From the NCBI GenBank assembly GCA_937879855.1, contig CALFMO010000067.1, positions 185,265 through 249,264 on the forward strand: a stretch of 64,000 bases of DNA, in the 5' to 3' direction. This document shows, piece after piece, positions 10,500 to 19,009 of the stretch. How positions within the stretch are numbered: the first letter of the stretch is position 1; each line of letters starts with the position of its first letter. The position numbers and the translations under genes were made by a program. The DNA is from an uncultured Acidobacteriaceae bacterium (GTDB lineage Bacteria; Acidobacteriota; Terriglobia; Terriglobales; Acidobacteriaceae). The notes under the pieces are model-generated. The model had not been told where the DNA came from. It did no database searches and worked only from the letters and a program-made list of their open reading frames with translations.

Positions 10500-12398
10500 A
10501 TGAAATCGATCATTGTGGGCACTGCGGGGCACATTGACCACGGCAAGACCGCGCTGGTAAAGGCGTTGACCGGGATCGATGCCGACCGGCTGCAGGAAGA
10601 AAAAAGACGCGGCATCACAATCGACTTGGGCTTCGCAAACATGGACCTGCCGTACGCCAACGGCGAGATGCTGCGCCTGGGTTTTGTGGATGTTCCGGGC
10701 CACGAGCGCTTTGTGCGCAATATGCTCGCCGGAGTGGGCGGAATCGATCTGGTGCTGCTGGTGATCGCGGCCGACGAGTCGATCAAGCCGCAGACCCGCG
10801 AGCATTTCGACATTCTGCAATTGCTGGGCGTGCAACGCGGTATCACGGTGCTGACCAAGTCGGACGCTGTCGACGCCGAGACGCTTGACGTGGTCCGATT
10901 GGAGGTCGAGGAGTTTCTGCGCGGAACATTTCTGGAGCCGCCAAAGTCGCCGATCATTGCTGTGAGTTCGCTGACCGGCGCGGGACTCGACGATCTGAAG
11001 CGGGCGATGCTCGCCGCGGCCACGGAGGTACAGCCGCGCGATTCGCACGCTCTGGCGCGCCTGCCCATCGATCGCGTTTTCACCATGAAAGGATTTGGCA
11101 CAGTCGTGACCGGAACACTTGTGGCCGGTGCGATTCGGCGCGAGGAAGAATTGGAAGTCTATCCCTCCGGCCGAAGGGTTAGAGTGCGTGGGGTGCAGGT
11201 ACACGGACACTCGTCCGACGCGGCGCTTGCCGGGCAACGGACCGCGCTCAACCTGGCAGGGGCGAGCACGGAAGATTTATCGCGAGGAATGACACTCGGC
11301 CCGGCGGCAACATTTGCACCTACGCGCCGGGTGGATGCGCATTTGCGCCTGTTGTCCTCGGCGCCACGTCCGCTGAAATATCGCGCGCGGGTCCACTTCC
11401 ACACCAACACGATGGAGACCATGGCGGAGATTGCGCTTCTCGGCACCAAGCAACTTACGCCAGGGTCAGAGACCTTTGCCCGGCTGAAGCTGCCGGAGCC
11501 CGCGCTTCTACTGCCCGGAAACCGTTTTATCGTTCGCCAGTTTTCGCCGGTAGTGACCATCGGCGGCGGCGTTGTGCTCGATCCGGCTCCGATCCCGCGA
11601 ATGCCCGAACACGAGCGCTTCCTGCAAATCCTGGCCGACGGCGATCCGGAAGCAATTCTCTCAGCCCGAATCGAAAGACGAGGGCACTCCGGAATCCCGA
11701 TGTCGCAACTGATCGCCGAGACGGGATGGACCCGAGATTTCATCGAAGCTCAGCTCGCTCGAACATTAAAAGTAGTTCGTGTGTTGCGCGTCGGTGACCT
11801 GTTCGTGGACGCAGCAGCAATGGTCCGCCTGCAACAACTCATCGTGAATTCGGTTATGGAGTTTCATAAGAAGAACTCTTTAGTGGCCGGCATCGCCAAG
11901 GAAGCTTTACGCGAGCAGGTAAAAGCGTCGACGGATGTCTTTGCCGCGGCTCTCGATCTGCTGGTCGGGGGAAAAAATATCGAGGCTGCCGGCGACCTAG
12001 TGCGATTGCCCGGCCATGGTGTTGTCATGAAGGATGAGGAGGCGGAGTCCAAGAAGAAAATCGAGGACGCCTTTTCTACGGCAGGATTGAAGGTTCCGGC
12101 ACTTCACGAAGTAATTGCCGGACTCAAGGTGGATAAGACTCGTGCACAGAAGATTGTTACTCTGCTGCTCCGCGATAAGGTGCTGGTCAAAGTTTCCGAC
12201 GAACTGGTATTTCATCGCAGCGCGCTGGAGGAGTTGCGACGTATAGTCGCAGCGCAAAAGGCCAGGTCTCCAAAGATGGATGTGGCGACATTCAAAGAAC
12301 TCACTGGTGTCAGCCGCAAGTATGCGATCCCTTTGCTGGAGTATCTCGACCGAGAGCGCGTGACCCGTCGCGTAGGCGATGCCCGAGAAATCCTTTAG
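10500..12398 (+). CDS. selB: Selenocysteine-specific elongation factor SelB
   Basis: A 632-residue SelB, the GTPase that delivers Sec-tRNA to UGA codons followed by a SECIS hairpin. The GTP-binding motifs are GTAGHIDHGKT (residues 7-17), DVPGHERFV and TKSD. Domains II and III follow (FTMKGFGTVVTGTL, FIVRQFSPVVTIGGG). The C-terminal ~250 residues are the winged-helix repeats that bind SECIS RNA. It is divergent from purL, with 93 bases between the starts. Two selenoprotein candidates lie in this window (28564-31800 and 47808-48374). selA, selC and selD were not found here. Confidence 0.97.
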   Translation: MKSIIVGTAGHIDHGKTALVKALTGIDADRLQEEKRRGITIDLGFANMDLPYANGEMLRLGFVDVPGHERFVRNMLAGVGGIDLVLLVIAADESIKPQTREHFDILQLLGVQRGITVLTKSDAVDAETLDVVRLEVEEFLRGTFLEPPKSPIIAVSSLTGAGLDDLKRAMLAAATEVQPRDSHALARLPIDRVFTMKGFGTVVTGTLVAGAIRREEELEVYPSGRRVRVRGVQVHGHSSDAALAGQRTALNLAGASTEDLSRGMTLGPAATFAPTRRVDAHLRLLSSAPRPLKYRARVHFHTNTMETMAEIALLGTKQLTPGSETFARLKLPEPALLLPGNRFIVRQFSPVVTIGGGVVLDPAPIPRMPEHERFLQILADGDPEAILSARIERRGHSGIPMSQLIAETGWTRDFIEAQLARTLKVVRVLRVGDLFVDAAAMVRLQQLIVNSVMEFHKKNSLVAGIAKEALREQVKASTDVFAAALDLLVGGKNIEAAGDLVRLPGHGVVMKDEEAESKKKIEDAFSTAGLKVPALHEVIAGLKVDKTRAQKIVTLLLRDKVLVKVSDELVFHRSALEELRRIVAAQKARSPKMDVATFKELTGVSRKYAIPLLEYLDRERVTRRVGDAREIL

Positions 12399-12410
12399 CC
12401 GCGGATTGCC

Positions 12411-12470
12411 CGGATTCTCACAGATAAAAGAGACTCTTCTTTCTTATCCGTGGAAATCTGTGCGAATCCG
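12411..12470. terminator. Inverted repeat between convergent selB and AhpD-like gene
   Basis: CGGATTCTCACAGAT (12411-12425) pairs with ATCTGTGCGAATCCG (12456-12470) with one mismatch. It fills the gap between two convergent genes, so it could end transcription from both sides. It belongs in style to the dispersed repeats, so termination is an inference from position. Confidence 0.5.
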
Positions 12471-12480
12471 TGGCGATGGA

Positions 12481-13008
12481 TTAGATTTTTTCCTCCGGAA
12501 ACTCCACTTCCAGCCCCAGAGGGTCGGTGAACCGGTTGGTGAGATTGGCGAGGCCCGTGAGCAAATGAATGTCAACAATCTCCGGTTCGGAAAATTCTTT
12601 TCGCAGCGCGGCGAAGTCAGCGTCGGTGATGTCGTGTGGAGCACGCGTCAATTTTTCAACATAGCTCAGCGCCACGCGTTCTTTTTCGTTGTACCGCGAA
12701 TAATTCCCCGCCTTCAGCGCCGACCAGTCTTCAGCGGTCAGCCCTACCCGCTTCGACGAAGCGACGTGATGCTGGGTGCAGTAGTGGCATCCGTTGATGA
12801 GCGAAACTCGAAGGTAGATCAACTCACAGAGTTTGCGATCGAGAGAGCGGCCCACGCTGGCGTAGAAGGGCAGAAAATTCTTAAGCATCTCTGGACGATG
12901 GGCCAGCGCTTTCTGCGCGTTTCCCGGCTTGCCACGAAGAGTCTTTTCGTAAATCTCCTTCACTTCGGGGGCTGCAGATTCTGGGCTGATCAGGGGAATG
13001 CGCGCCAT
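12481..13008 (-). CDS. AhpD-like alkylhydroperoxidase, CxxC form
   Basis: A 175-residue protein of the carboxymuconolactone decarboxylase/AhpD family. The redox motif is INGCHYCTQHH with Cys74 and Cys77, followed by histidines as in peroxidase-related members. Such proteins reduce hydroperoxides or act in general thiol redox. It is a useful contrast to the relative at 47808-48374, where the second cysteine is replaced by TGA. It is convergent with selB. Confidence 0.88.
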   Translation of the reverse strand: MARIPLISPESAAPEVKEIYEKTLRGKPGNAQKALAHRPEMLKNFLPFYASVGRSLDRKLCELIYLRVSLINGCHYCTQHHVASSKRVGLTAEDWSALKAGNYSRYNEKERVALSYVEKLTRAPHDITDADFAALRKEFSEPEIVDIHLLTGLANLTNRFTDPLGLEVEFPEEKI

Positions 13009-13083
13009 GAGTTCTCCACGATAAAAATTTGATCACTTATCATAAAGGAAAAATCGTGAGTGATTGAGGAGGCCGACCTGTTC

Positions 13084-13563
13084 ATGTTTCATATTCGTCC
13101 AGCAACCGTTCAGGATGTACCGCTGCTTCGCGCAATGATCCGCGAACTCGCCGAGTATGAACACGAACTTGAACTCGTCACCATAAGCGACGAAGACCTG
13201 TCGCGCGATGGATTTGGGAAGGATCCGCGCTTCCGTGCCCTTATCGCCGAGTGGGATGGACAACCGGCAGGCTACGCCCTGGTTTTTGGATACTATTCGA
13301 CGTGGGTGGGGCGCGGACTTTTTCTGGAAGATTTGTTCGTGCGGGAGTCCTTTCGCAGTCGTGGCATCGGCAAGGCCTTGCTGGCCTCAGTTGCGCGGAT
13401 GGCAGTCGACGAGCACTGTTACGGAATACACTGGGAAGTGCTCGACTGGAACAAGAACGCGATCGACTTTTACCAGCGGTTGGGTGCGACGTTTCGCGAT
13501 CAGTGGCGGCCGGTGCTTCTCGCCGATGAGGCTCTGCGCAAATTGGCGGAGACGGCATTGTGA
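13084..13563 (+). CDS. GNAT N-acetyltransferase, SAT1-like
   Basis: A 159-residue GNAT enzyme. The acetyl-CoA loop is RSRGIGKALLASVAR and the C-terminal part VLDWNKNAIDFYQRLGA resembles diamine/spermidine acetyltransferases. I prefer the ATG at 13084 because GAGGAGG lies about ten bases upstream; the open frame begins at a GTG at 13060. The substrate cannot be told from sequence. Its stop overlaps the start of the next gene. Confidence 0.88.
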   Translation: MFHIRPATVQDVPLLRAMIRELAEYEHELELVTISDEDLSRDGFGKDPRFRALIAEWDGQPAGYALVFGYYSTWVGRGLFLEDLFVRESFRSRGIGKALLASVARMAVDEHCYGIHWEVLDWNKNAIDFYQRLGATFRDQWRPVLLADEALRKLAETAL

Positions 13564-14177
13564 AAGCCAGGAAGGGGATTGTCCCCGATCCCATCCTCCT
13601 TTTCGCGACTCAAGCCGCCTGGGCCGATTGGCTGGCGAAGAATCATCGCAAATCCCGAGGCCTGTGGTTGCGGCTGGCGAAGAAAGGTTCGCGCCTGCAG
13701 TCGATAGCCTACTCTCAGGCGCTTCAGGTGGCGCTGTGTTACGGATGGATTGACGGGCAGAAGCGTGCCGAGAATGAGCAGGCCTGGCTGCAACGGTTTG
13801 TTCCGCGTTCGGCAAAAAGCATCTGGTCGAAGATCAATCGCGAAAAGGCGATCGCCCTGATCGCGAATGGGCAGATGAAAGCAGCGGGACTGGAAGCCAT
13901 AGACGTGGCGAAGAAAGCGGGTAGATGGGATGCGGCTTACGACTCACCAAAAGGGGCAACGGTCCCGGACGACTTTCAAACCGCGTTGGATGCCAGTCCG
14001 CGGGCCCGGGAATTCTTTCAGGCTCTCGATGGCGCGAATCGCTACGCCGTGTTGTTCCGTATTCAGACGGTGAAAAAGGCGGAGACGCGAGCCCGCAAGA
14101 TTCGCGAGTTCGTCGCGATCCTGGAAAGAAACGAAAGAATTCACCAGCCGCGCAAAACGCGCCGACTGTCTAAATAG
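13560..14177 (+). CDS. YdeI/OmpD-associated family protein
   Basis: A 205-residue protein of the YdeI/OmpD-associated family, with GTG start overlapping the end of the GNAT gene (TTGTGA). Family features are LRLAKKGS, QALQVALCYGWIDGQK and FVPRSAKSIWSKINREKA, then a basic tail. Members have been linked to peptide or bacteriocin resistance in enterobacteria, but a biochemical role is not established. Confidence 0.85.
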   Translation: MKARKGIVPDPILLFATQAAWADWLAKNHRKSRGLWLRLAKKGSRLQSIAYSQALQVALCYGWIDGQKRAENEQAWLQRFVPRSAKSIWSKINREKAIALIANGQMKAAGLEAIDVAKKAGRWDAAYDSPKGATVPDDFQTALDASPRAREFFQALDGANRYAVLFRIQTVKKAETRARKIREFVAILERNERIHQPRKTRRLSK

Positions 14178-14192
14178 GCGTACCAACAGAAG

Positions 14193-15563
14193 ATGGCAAT
14201 CGTCAAAATTATCGGAGCGGGGCTTGCCGGGTCCGAAGCAGCGTGGCAATGCGCGCGGCGCGGCTTGGACGTGGAACTTCATGAGATGCGCCCGGTGCGG
14301 ACCACGCCGGCCCACCAGACAGCGGATTTCGCCGAACTCGTATGCTCAAATTCGTTGAAATCGGACAGCGAGAATACCGCTCCTTGGGTGCTGAAAGAAG
14401 AAATGCGGCGCGCGGGATCGTTGTTGCTTGAAATTGCCCGCGAGTGCGCGGTCCCGGCGGGGCACGCATTGGCAGTGGACCGCGTCGCTTTCGCTGCCCG
14501 GGTGACCGAAGCGATTTCACGCGAGCCGCGCATCTCCATCCTGCGCGAAGAAGTGACGGCAGTTGACGAGTCACGGGACCTAACCATCATCGCGACGGGC
14601 CCGCTGACTTCCGACGGCGTGGCTTCCGAAATTGCCCGGTTGAGTGATTCATCGGAACCTAAGGAGCGGGCGGAGCCGCCCGCCGTACACAATCCTCACC
14701 TTTACTTCTACGATTCCATCAGCCCCATCGTGGAAGCGGATTCGATCGACCGGTCGCGCGTCTACATGGCTGCGCGCTATGACAAAGGATCGGCGGATTA
14801 CATTAACTGCCCGATGACGCCCGAGGAATACGACCGCTTTTACGATGCGCTCGTGGCCGCGCAATCGGTGGAAGAGAAGGATTGGGAAAAGTTGAATTAC
14901 TTCGAGAGTTGCCTGCCAATAGAAGAAATCGCGCGGCGCGGTCGCGATACGCTTCGCTTCGGGCCCATGAAGCCGGTAGGCTTGATCGATCCACGCACCG
15001 GCAAGAGGCCGTACGCAGTCGTGCAGTTGCGGCAGGAGAATCTGCGGGCCGACTCCTACAACTTGGTTGGCTTCCAGAATCATTTGAAGTACGGTGAGCA
15101 GGCTCGTGTGCTGCGGCTGATTCCAGGTTTGGAGAATGCGCGCTTCCTGCGTTACGGGCAGATCCATCGCAACACCTACATCAATGCACCGACTCTCCTG
15201 CGCGAAACTTTGCAGATGAAGGCGCATCCGCGCGTGTTTTTCGCGGGACAGATTTGCGGAGTCGAAGGTTACGTGGAATCGATCGCAACCGGGCTGTTGG
15301 CTGGAATGCATGCAGCGGCGCTGGCTTGCGGGACTGAATTGGTCCCTGCCCCGCGGGCGTCCGCGTTTGGTTCGCTCACGCACTACGTCACGCATGCGGA
15401 TCCAGCGAATTTCCAACCTGCAAATATCACCTTCGATCTCCTTCCGCCGCTGGAAAAGAAAATTCGCGATCGCAAGGAACGGCATCGCGTCCAATGCGAA
15501 CTCGCCTTGCGCGAATTCGATGGCTGGATCGACCGGGTTGGCACGACGGCCGTGAAAGCATAA
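14193..15563 (+). CDS. trmFO: Folate-dependent tRNA m5U54 methyltransferase
   Basis: A 456-residue flavoprotein that methylates U54 of tRNA using methylenetetrahydrofolate and FADH2. The FAD-binding N-terminus is VKIIGAGLAGSEAAWQCA. Typical segments are ELVCSNSLKSD, YFYDSISPIVEADSID, FFAGQICGVEGYVESIATG and a C-terminal NITFDLLPPL. Residues about 152-167 (DSSEPKERAEPPAVHN) form an insert before YFYDS, encoded by a perfect palindrome (14666-14683). Confidence 0.97.
   Translation: MAIVKIIGAGLAGSEAAWQCARRGLDVELHEMRPVRTTPAHQTADFAELVCSNSLKSDSENTAPWVLKEEMRRAGSLLLEIARECAVPAGHALAVDRVAFAARVTEAISREPRISILREEVTAVDESRDLTIIATGPLTSDGVASEIARLSDSSEPKERAEPPAVHNPHLYFYDSISPIVEADSIDRSRVYMAARYDKGSADYINCPMTPEEYDRFYDALVAAQSVEEKDWEKLNYFESCLPIEEIARRGRDTLRFGPMKPVGLIDPRTGKRPYAVVQLRQENLRADSYNLVGFQNHLKYGEQARVLRLIPGLENARFLRYGQIHRNTYINAPTLLRETLQMKAHPRVFFAGQICGVEGYVESIATGLLAGMHAAALACGTELVPAPRASAFGSLTHYVTHADPANFQPANITFDLLPPLEKKIRDRKERHRVQCELALREFDGWIDRVGTTAVKA
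14666..14683. repeat. GCGGGCGG palindrome inside trmFO
   Basis: GCGGGCGG-AG-CCGCCCGC has perfect 8-bp arms and lies in frame within an insert that other TrmFO proteins usually lack. The core resembles the repeats in prmC and thiE but is shorter. Confidence 0.75.
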
Positions 15564-15601
15564 GCGTCGCGACGAAAAACGCCCGCTGCAAACGCAGAAC
15601 C

Positions 15602-16093
15602 ATGCAGGACTCACTGGAGATTGAAATTCGTCTGGCGCATCCGCAGGATGCTCCCGCCATTGCGAAGGTGCTTTACGAATCTTTCGTGGAATACGAATCT
15701 CTTTACACTCCGGAAGGCTTTGCGGCGACGACGCCGAACGCGGATCAGATCAGAACTCGCATGCGCGAAGGCCCGGTTTGGATTGCATGCCGCGAAGAGC
15801 GAGTGCTAGGGACCGTCGCTGCCGTAGTGAAGGGCAACTCGCTATACATGCGCGGAATGGCCGTGCTGCCCAGCGCCAGAGGATCAAGAGTTGCGGATCG
15901 ATTGCTTGTTCAGGTCGAACAGTGGGCTTTGGAGCACGCTTGCCCTCGCATATTTCTCAGCACCACGCCTTTCCTGAGTGCGGCGATTCGCCTCTATGAA
16001 AGATATGGCTTCCGGCGAATGAACGAGCTGCCCCACGATCTGTTTGGCACCCCATTATTTACGATGGAAAAATATCTACCGCAGACAAAGTGA
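15602..16093 (+). CDS. GNAT N-acetyltransferase
   Basis: A 163-residue GNAT protein starting at MQDSLEIEIRLAHPQDAP. Acetyl-CoA contacts are expected at GMAVLPSARGSRVADRLL, although the usual R/Q-x-x-G-x-G/A loop is weakened. The tail AAIRLYERYGFRRM is typical. The substrate is unknown. The frame is open upstream of 15602, but homology starts here. Confidence 0.85.
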   Translation: MQDSLEIEIRLAHPQDAPAIAKVLYESFVEYESLYTPEGFAATTPNADQIRTRMREGPVWIACREERVLGTVAAVVKGNSLYMRGMAVLPSARGSRVADRLLVQVEQWALEHACPRIFLSTTPFLSAAIRLYERYGFRRMNELPHDLFGTPLFTMEKYLPQTK

Positions 16094-16134
16094 TCTCGAA
16101 ATAAAACCTTCGAAGGCGGCTACGAACGAGCAAA

Positions 16135-16157
16135 TGGGCCTCCTCGGCCACTTTTTT
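16135..16157 (+). terminator. Possible intrinsic terminator after the GNAT gene
   Basis: A short GGCC-TCCTC-GGCC stem is followed after two bases by seven T residues. The stem is short, so the call is tentative. Confidence 0.4.
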
Positions 16158-16245
16158 TCTGCAACAAAGTGCCCGCCCGATACGTATCTAACACTAAGCT
16201 AACCGGGGATGACTTTCTCGTCCCGGTTGCGTCCAACCAAGTGGC

Positions 16246-17505
16246 ATGACGGTGCGCGATCTCATTGTCGACGTCTTGCGAACCCTCTGGTCGCATAAGC
16301 TTCGCGCCTTTCTCACCATGTTCGGGATTGCCTGGGGCATCGTCTCGATCGTGCTCATGGTGGCCGCTGGCGAAGGCTTGCGCAAAGGCCAGGAAGAACA
16401 GGCCCGCAACCTGGGCAAAGACGTGATGATCGTCTTTCACGGACGCACCAGCCTGCAGGTCGGCGGCACGCATGCTGGTCGAGTGGTGCACTGGGAGGAC
16501 CCCGATGTCGCGGTGGTTCAGGCCGAGTCACCTGACTGCGAGTACGCCATTCCGGAGCTCGAGCAAGGCACGGTTCGCATCCACTCCAACTTCAATAACG
16601 CCGCTTTGACGGTGACCGGATCGTATCCGCAGTTCGGCTACATTCGCACTCTCGACGTCGGCATGGGACGTTTCTATGACTGGGATGACATGCGCGAGGC
16701 CAGGCGCGTTGCGTTTCTCGGCTCCGATGCCGCCAAGCAATTGTTCCCGGGGCGCAACCCGGTGGGCGATTCGATTTACCTGAATGATTTTCCCTACACC
16801 GTCATCGGCGTGATGGCAAAGAAGAAGCAGGATTCCAGTTACGACGGCTGGGATGTGAACAAAGTGTTTGTTCCGTTTGCGGCAATGCGCCGCGACTTTC
16901 CCGACAAACCTCCCGGCACCGATTCGACTTTCGATCAACTGCTGGTCACTCCCAAATCGGTTGACCAGCACGAGGCCTGCAAACATGAGGTGCGCGTAGC
17001 GCTCGCCCGCATGCATCGCTACGATCCCCACGACAAAGAGGCGTGTCCGATCTGGGATACGGTGCAGGAAGCGCAGGCCTTCAAAACGATGACCGATGGC
17101 ATGAAGTTTTTCCTGGGAGCCGTCGGGATTGTAACGCTTGTCCTGGGCGGCATTGGCGTGATGAACGTTATGCTGGTCGCGGTACGTGAGCGGACGCGTG
17201 AGATCGGCGTGCGCAAGGCGATTGGCGCTCCGGCACGAACAATTCTGCGGCAATTTTTTATTGAGGCACTCATCATCGCGCTCTTGAGCGGAGGCGTCGG
17301 CCTGAGCATTGCTTTCGGATTCTGTGCGCTGGTGAACATGCTGCCTATGCCTGATTTCTTTGCCGGACTGATTCCGAGTTGGAGTTCGGGATTGATCGCC
17401 GCTGCGCTTCTGGGAGCGATCGCCGTGGGTGCCGCGCTCTATCCGGCGCGAAGAGCAGCGTCGATTGATCCCATTGAGGCGCTGAGGTATGAAGCCGGAG
17501 GATAG
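16246..17505 (+). CDS. MacB/FtsX-type ABC transporter permease
   Basis: A 419-residue permease. The first membrane segment near residues 20-42 (LRAFLTMFGIAWGIVSIVLMVAAG) is followed by a periplasmic MacB-like domain, then three C-terminal membrane segments starting at about 285 (ERTREIGVRKAIGAPARTIL). Such subunits use a separate ATPase to drive efflux or mechanotransmission. No ATPase or membrane fusion protein is adjacent. A paralogue follows directly. The substrate is unknown. Confidence 0.9.
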   Translation: MTVRDLIVDVLRTLWSHKLRAFLTMFGIAWGIVSIVLMVAAGEGLRKGQEEQARNLGKDVMIVFHGRTSLQVGGTHAGRVVHWEDPDVAVVQAESPDCEYAIPELEQGTVRIHSNFNNAALTVTGSYPQFGYIRTLDVGMGRFYDWDDMREARRVAFLGSDAAKQLFPGRNPVGDSIYLNDFPYTVIGVMAKKKQDSSYDGWDVNKVFVPFAAMRRDFPDKPPGTDSTFDQLLVTPKSVDQHEACKHEVRVALARMHRYDPHDKEACPIWDTVQEAQAFKTMTDGMKFFLGAVGIVTLVLGGIGVMNVMLVAVRERTREIGVRKAIGAPARTILRQFFIEALIIALLSGGVGLSIAFGFCALVNMLPMPDFFAGLIPSWSSGLIAAALLGAIAVGAALYPARRAASIDPIEALRYEAGG

Positions 17506-17511
17506 AGCATC

Positions 17512-17586
17512 AACCACGAAGGACACTAAGGTTCACGAAGTCGCGAACAAGATCTTCCTTCGTGAACCTTAGTGTCCTTCGTGGTT
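17512..17586. repeat. 29-bp perfect inverted repeat between two permeases
   Basis: The left arm at 17512-17540 (starts AACCACGAAGGACACTAAGG) is the exact reverse complement of the right arm at 17558-17586. The loop is 17 bases. It belongs to the CACAGAGG/CACGAAGG repeat class. It would form a strong hairpin in a transcript of both permeases. Confidence 0.9.
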
Positions 17587-17600
17587 CAGGGCTTGCGGAC

Positions 17601-18857
17601 ATGCTGATTGAAATCATTCTCGAAGCCTGGATCGCGCTGAAGCGCAACGTCACGCGCAGCTTCCTCACCATGCTGGGAATTGTCTGGGGCATCGCGACCG
17701 TAACTTTGCTGATTGCGTACGGCAGCAGCTTCCGCAGTGTACTGGTGCATGGCTTTGACGCGTTTGGCAAGAGCGTCGTCATCTGCTGGCCGCAGCAGAC
17801 CAGCGAGCAACCGGGAGGCCAGCGCGCCGGAAAGAAAGTAGTTCTTGAGCAAGCCGATCTCGACATGGTGAAGGCGACGGCTCCGCTGGTGAAACATGTC
17901 TGCCTCGAGACCGTCCGGCGCCCTGGAATCGCCTACGGCGACCGCATGGTGGGAACCGCGCCGGTGCGCGGGGTCTGCCCTGAGTACGGCGAGATGCGCA
18001 ATGAAGTCCCATCGGAGGGCCGCTGGATTAACGCTGAAGACGAACTGGAACGGCGGCGCGTTATCTTCCTCGGAGGCCGGCTCAAGGAACAATTGTTCAG
18101 TGGACGCCCTGCGGTGGGCGAGACCGTGCAAGTGTCAGGCGTACGCTTCACTGTGATTGGCGTCATGGCGCGGAAGATTCAACTTAGCAACTACTTCTCG
18201 AGCGACGATGACTCGTCGTGGATTCCCTACTCCGCGGCCGGCGATTTATGGAATACGCGCTACGCCGCCGTGATGGTATTTGAGCCCATCGCCCCGCAAT
18301 TTGAAAAGAAAGCGATGGCGCAGGTACTGGCGGCAGTGGCCACACGCCAGAATTTTTCGCCTACCGATCCCAAAGCATTCCAGATGTTCGGTCGCGACGA
18401 ATTTCGTCCGATCATCGACGCGCTAACCATTGGGTTGCAGGTGCTGCTGACCTTCATCGGAACGTTGACTCTCGGGATCGGCGGGGTGGGCGTGATGAAT
18501 ATCATGCTCGTTTCGGTGGACGAGCGTATTCGCGAGATCGGCTTGCGGCGCGCTCTAGGCGCGCGCAAACGCCACATAAAACTTCAATTCCTCGCCGAGA
18601 CCCTTCTCATCATGCTGATCGGCGGCGCCATCGGCGTGTTGCTGTCCTATTTGATCGCCTGGTCGGTGGGAACTCTGCCCATGATGGGCCCGCTTTTTGA
18701 AGACGATTCCGGCCAGGGCGACATTCATCTGCGCATCTCGATGATGACCGTAATCCTTTCCACCGCGGTCCTACTCGTTGTGGGCGTGGTGAGCGGCTTG
18801 GTCCCGGCCATGCGCGCATCGAAGCTCGATCCAGTCGAGGCCCTCCGTTACGAATAA
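17601..18857 (+). CDS. MacB/FtsX-type ABC transporter permease
   Basis: A 418-residue paralogue of the preceding permease. Starts upstream of 17601 would lie in the inverted repeat, so I take ATG 17601 (MLIEIILEAWIALKRNV). The first membrane segment is FLTMLGIVWGIATVTLLIAYG. The C-terminal block contains VDERIREIGLRRALGARKRHI and ends in MRASKLDPVEALRYE. Two permeases in tandem suggest a heteromeric transporter whose ATPase is encoded elsewhere; this is inference. Confidence 0.9.
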   Translation: MLIEIILEAWIALKRNVTRSFLTMLGIVWGIATVTLLIAYGSSFRSVLVHGFDAFGKSVVICWPQQTSEQPGGQRAGKKVVLEQADLDMVKATAPLVKHVCLETVRRPGIAYGDRMVGTAPVRGVCPEYGEMRNEVPSEGRWINAEDELERRRVIFLGGRLKEQLFSGRPAVGETVQVSGVRFTVIGVMARKIQLSNYFSSDDDSSWIPYSAAGDLWNTRYAAVMVFEPIAPQFEKKAMAQVLAAVATRQNFSPTDPKAFQMFGRDEFRPIIDALTIGLQVLLTFIGTLTLGIGGVGVMNIMLVSVDERIREIGLRRALGARKRHIKLQFLAETLLIMLIGGAIGVLLSYLIAWSVGTLPMMGPLFEDDSGQGDIHLRISMMTVILSTAVLLVVGVVSGLVPAMRASKLDPVEALRYE

Positions 18858-18869
18858 GAAACACGTAGC

Positions 18870-18888
18870 GACAGCCGCCTCGGCTGTC
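18870..18888. repeat. GACAGCCG palindrome, intergenic copy
   Basis: An exact copy of the 19-base palindrome, preceded by GTAGC, placed just after the second permease. Confidence 0.8.
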
Positions 18889-19009
18889 AAGGTAAGCGAA
18901 ACGAGACCGCGAGGTCTTCGCAGTGCCTTTTCTCCTGCCAAAGATTTGATTTGCTCCGCTCTCCGCTTCGCAGTACCTTGCTGCTGAAGCCTTTATGCCG
19001 AGGTGAACC

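Noticed and set aside
10407..11237. N-terminal extension of purL
   Set aside because: The frame stays open across the selB start region, but homology begins at MATSLTSAFS and the extension is antisense to selB.
12399..12480. tRNA-Sec gene near selB
   Set aside because: The gap is only 82 bases and shows an inverted repeat, with no TTCGACTCC-like arm or CCA end. The fdh leader was also checked without success.
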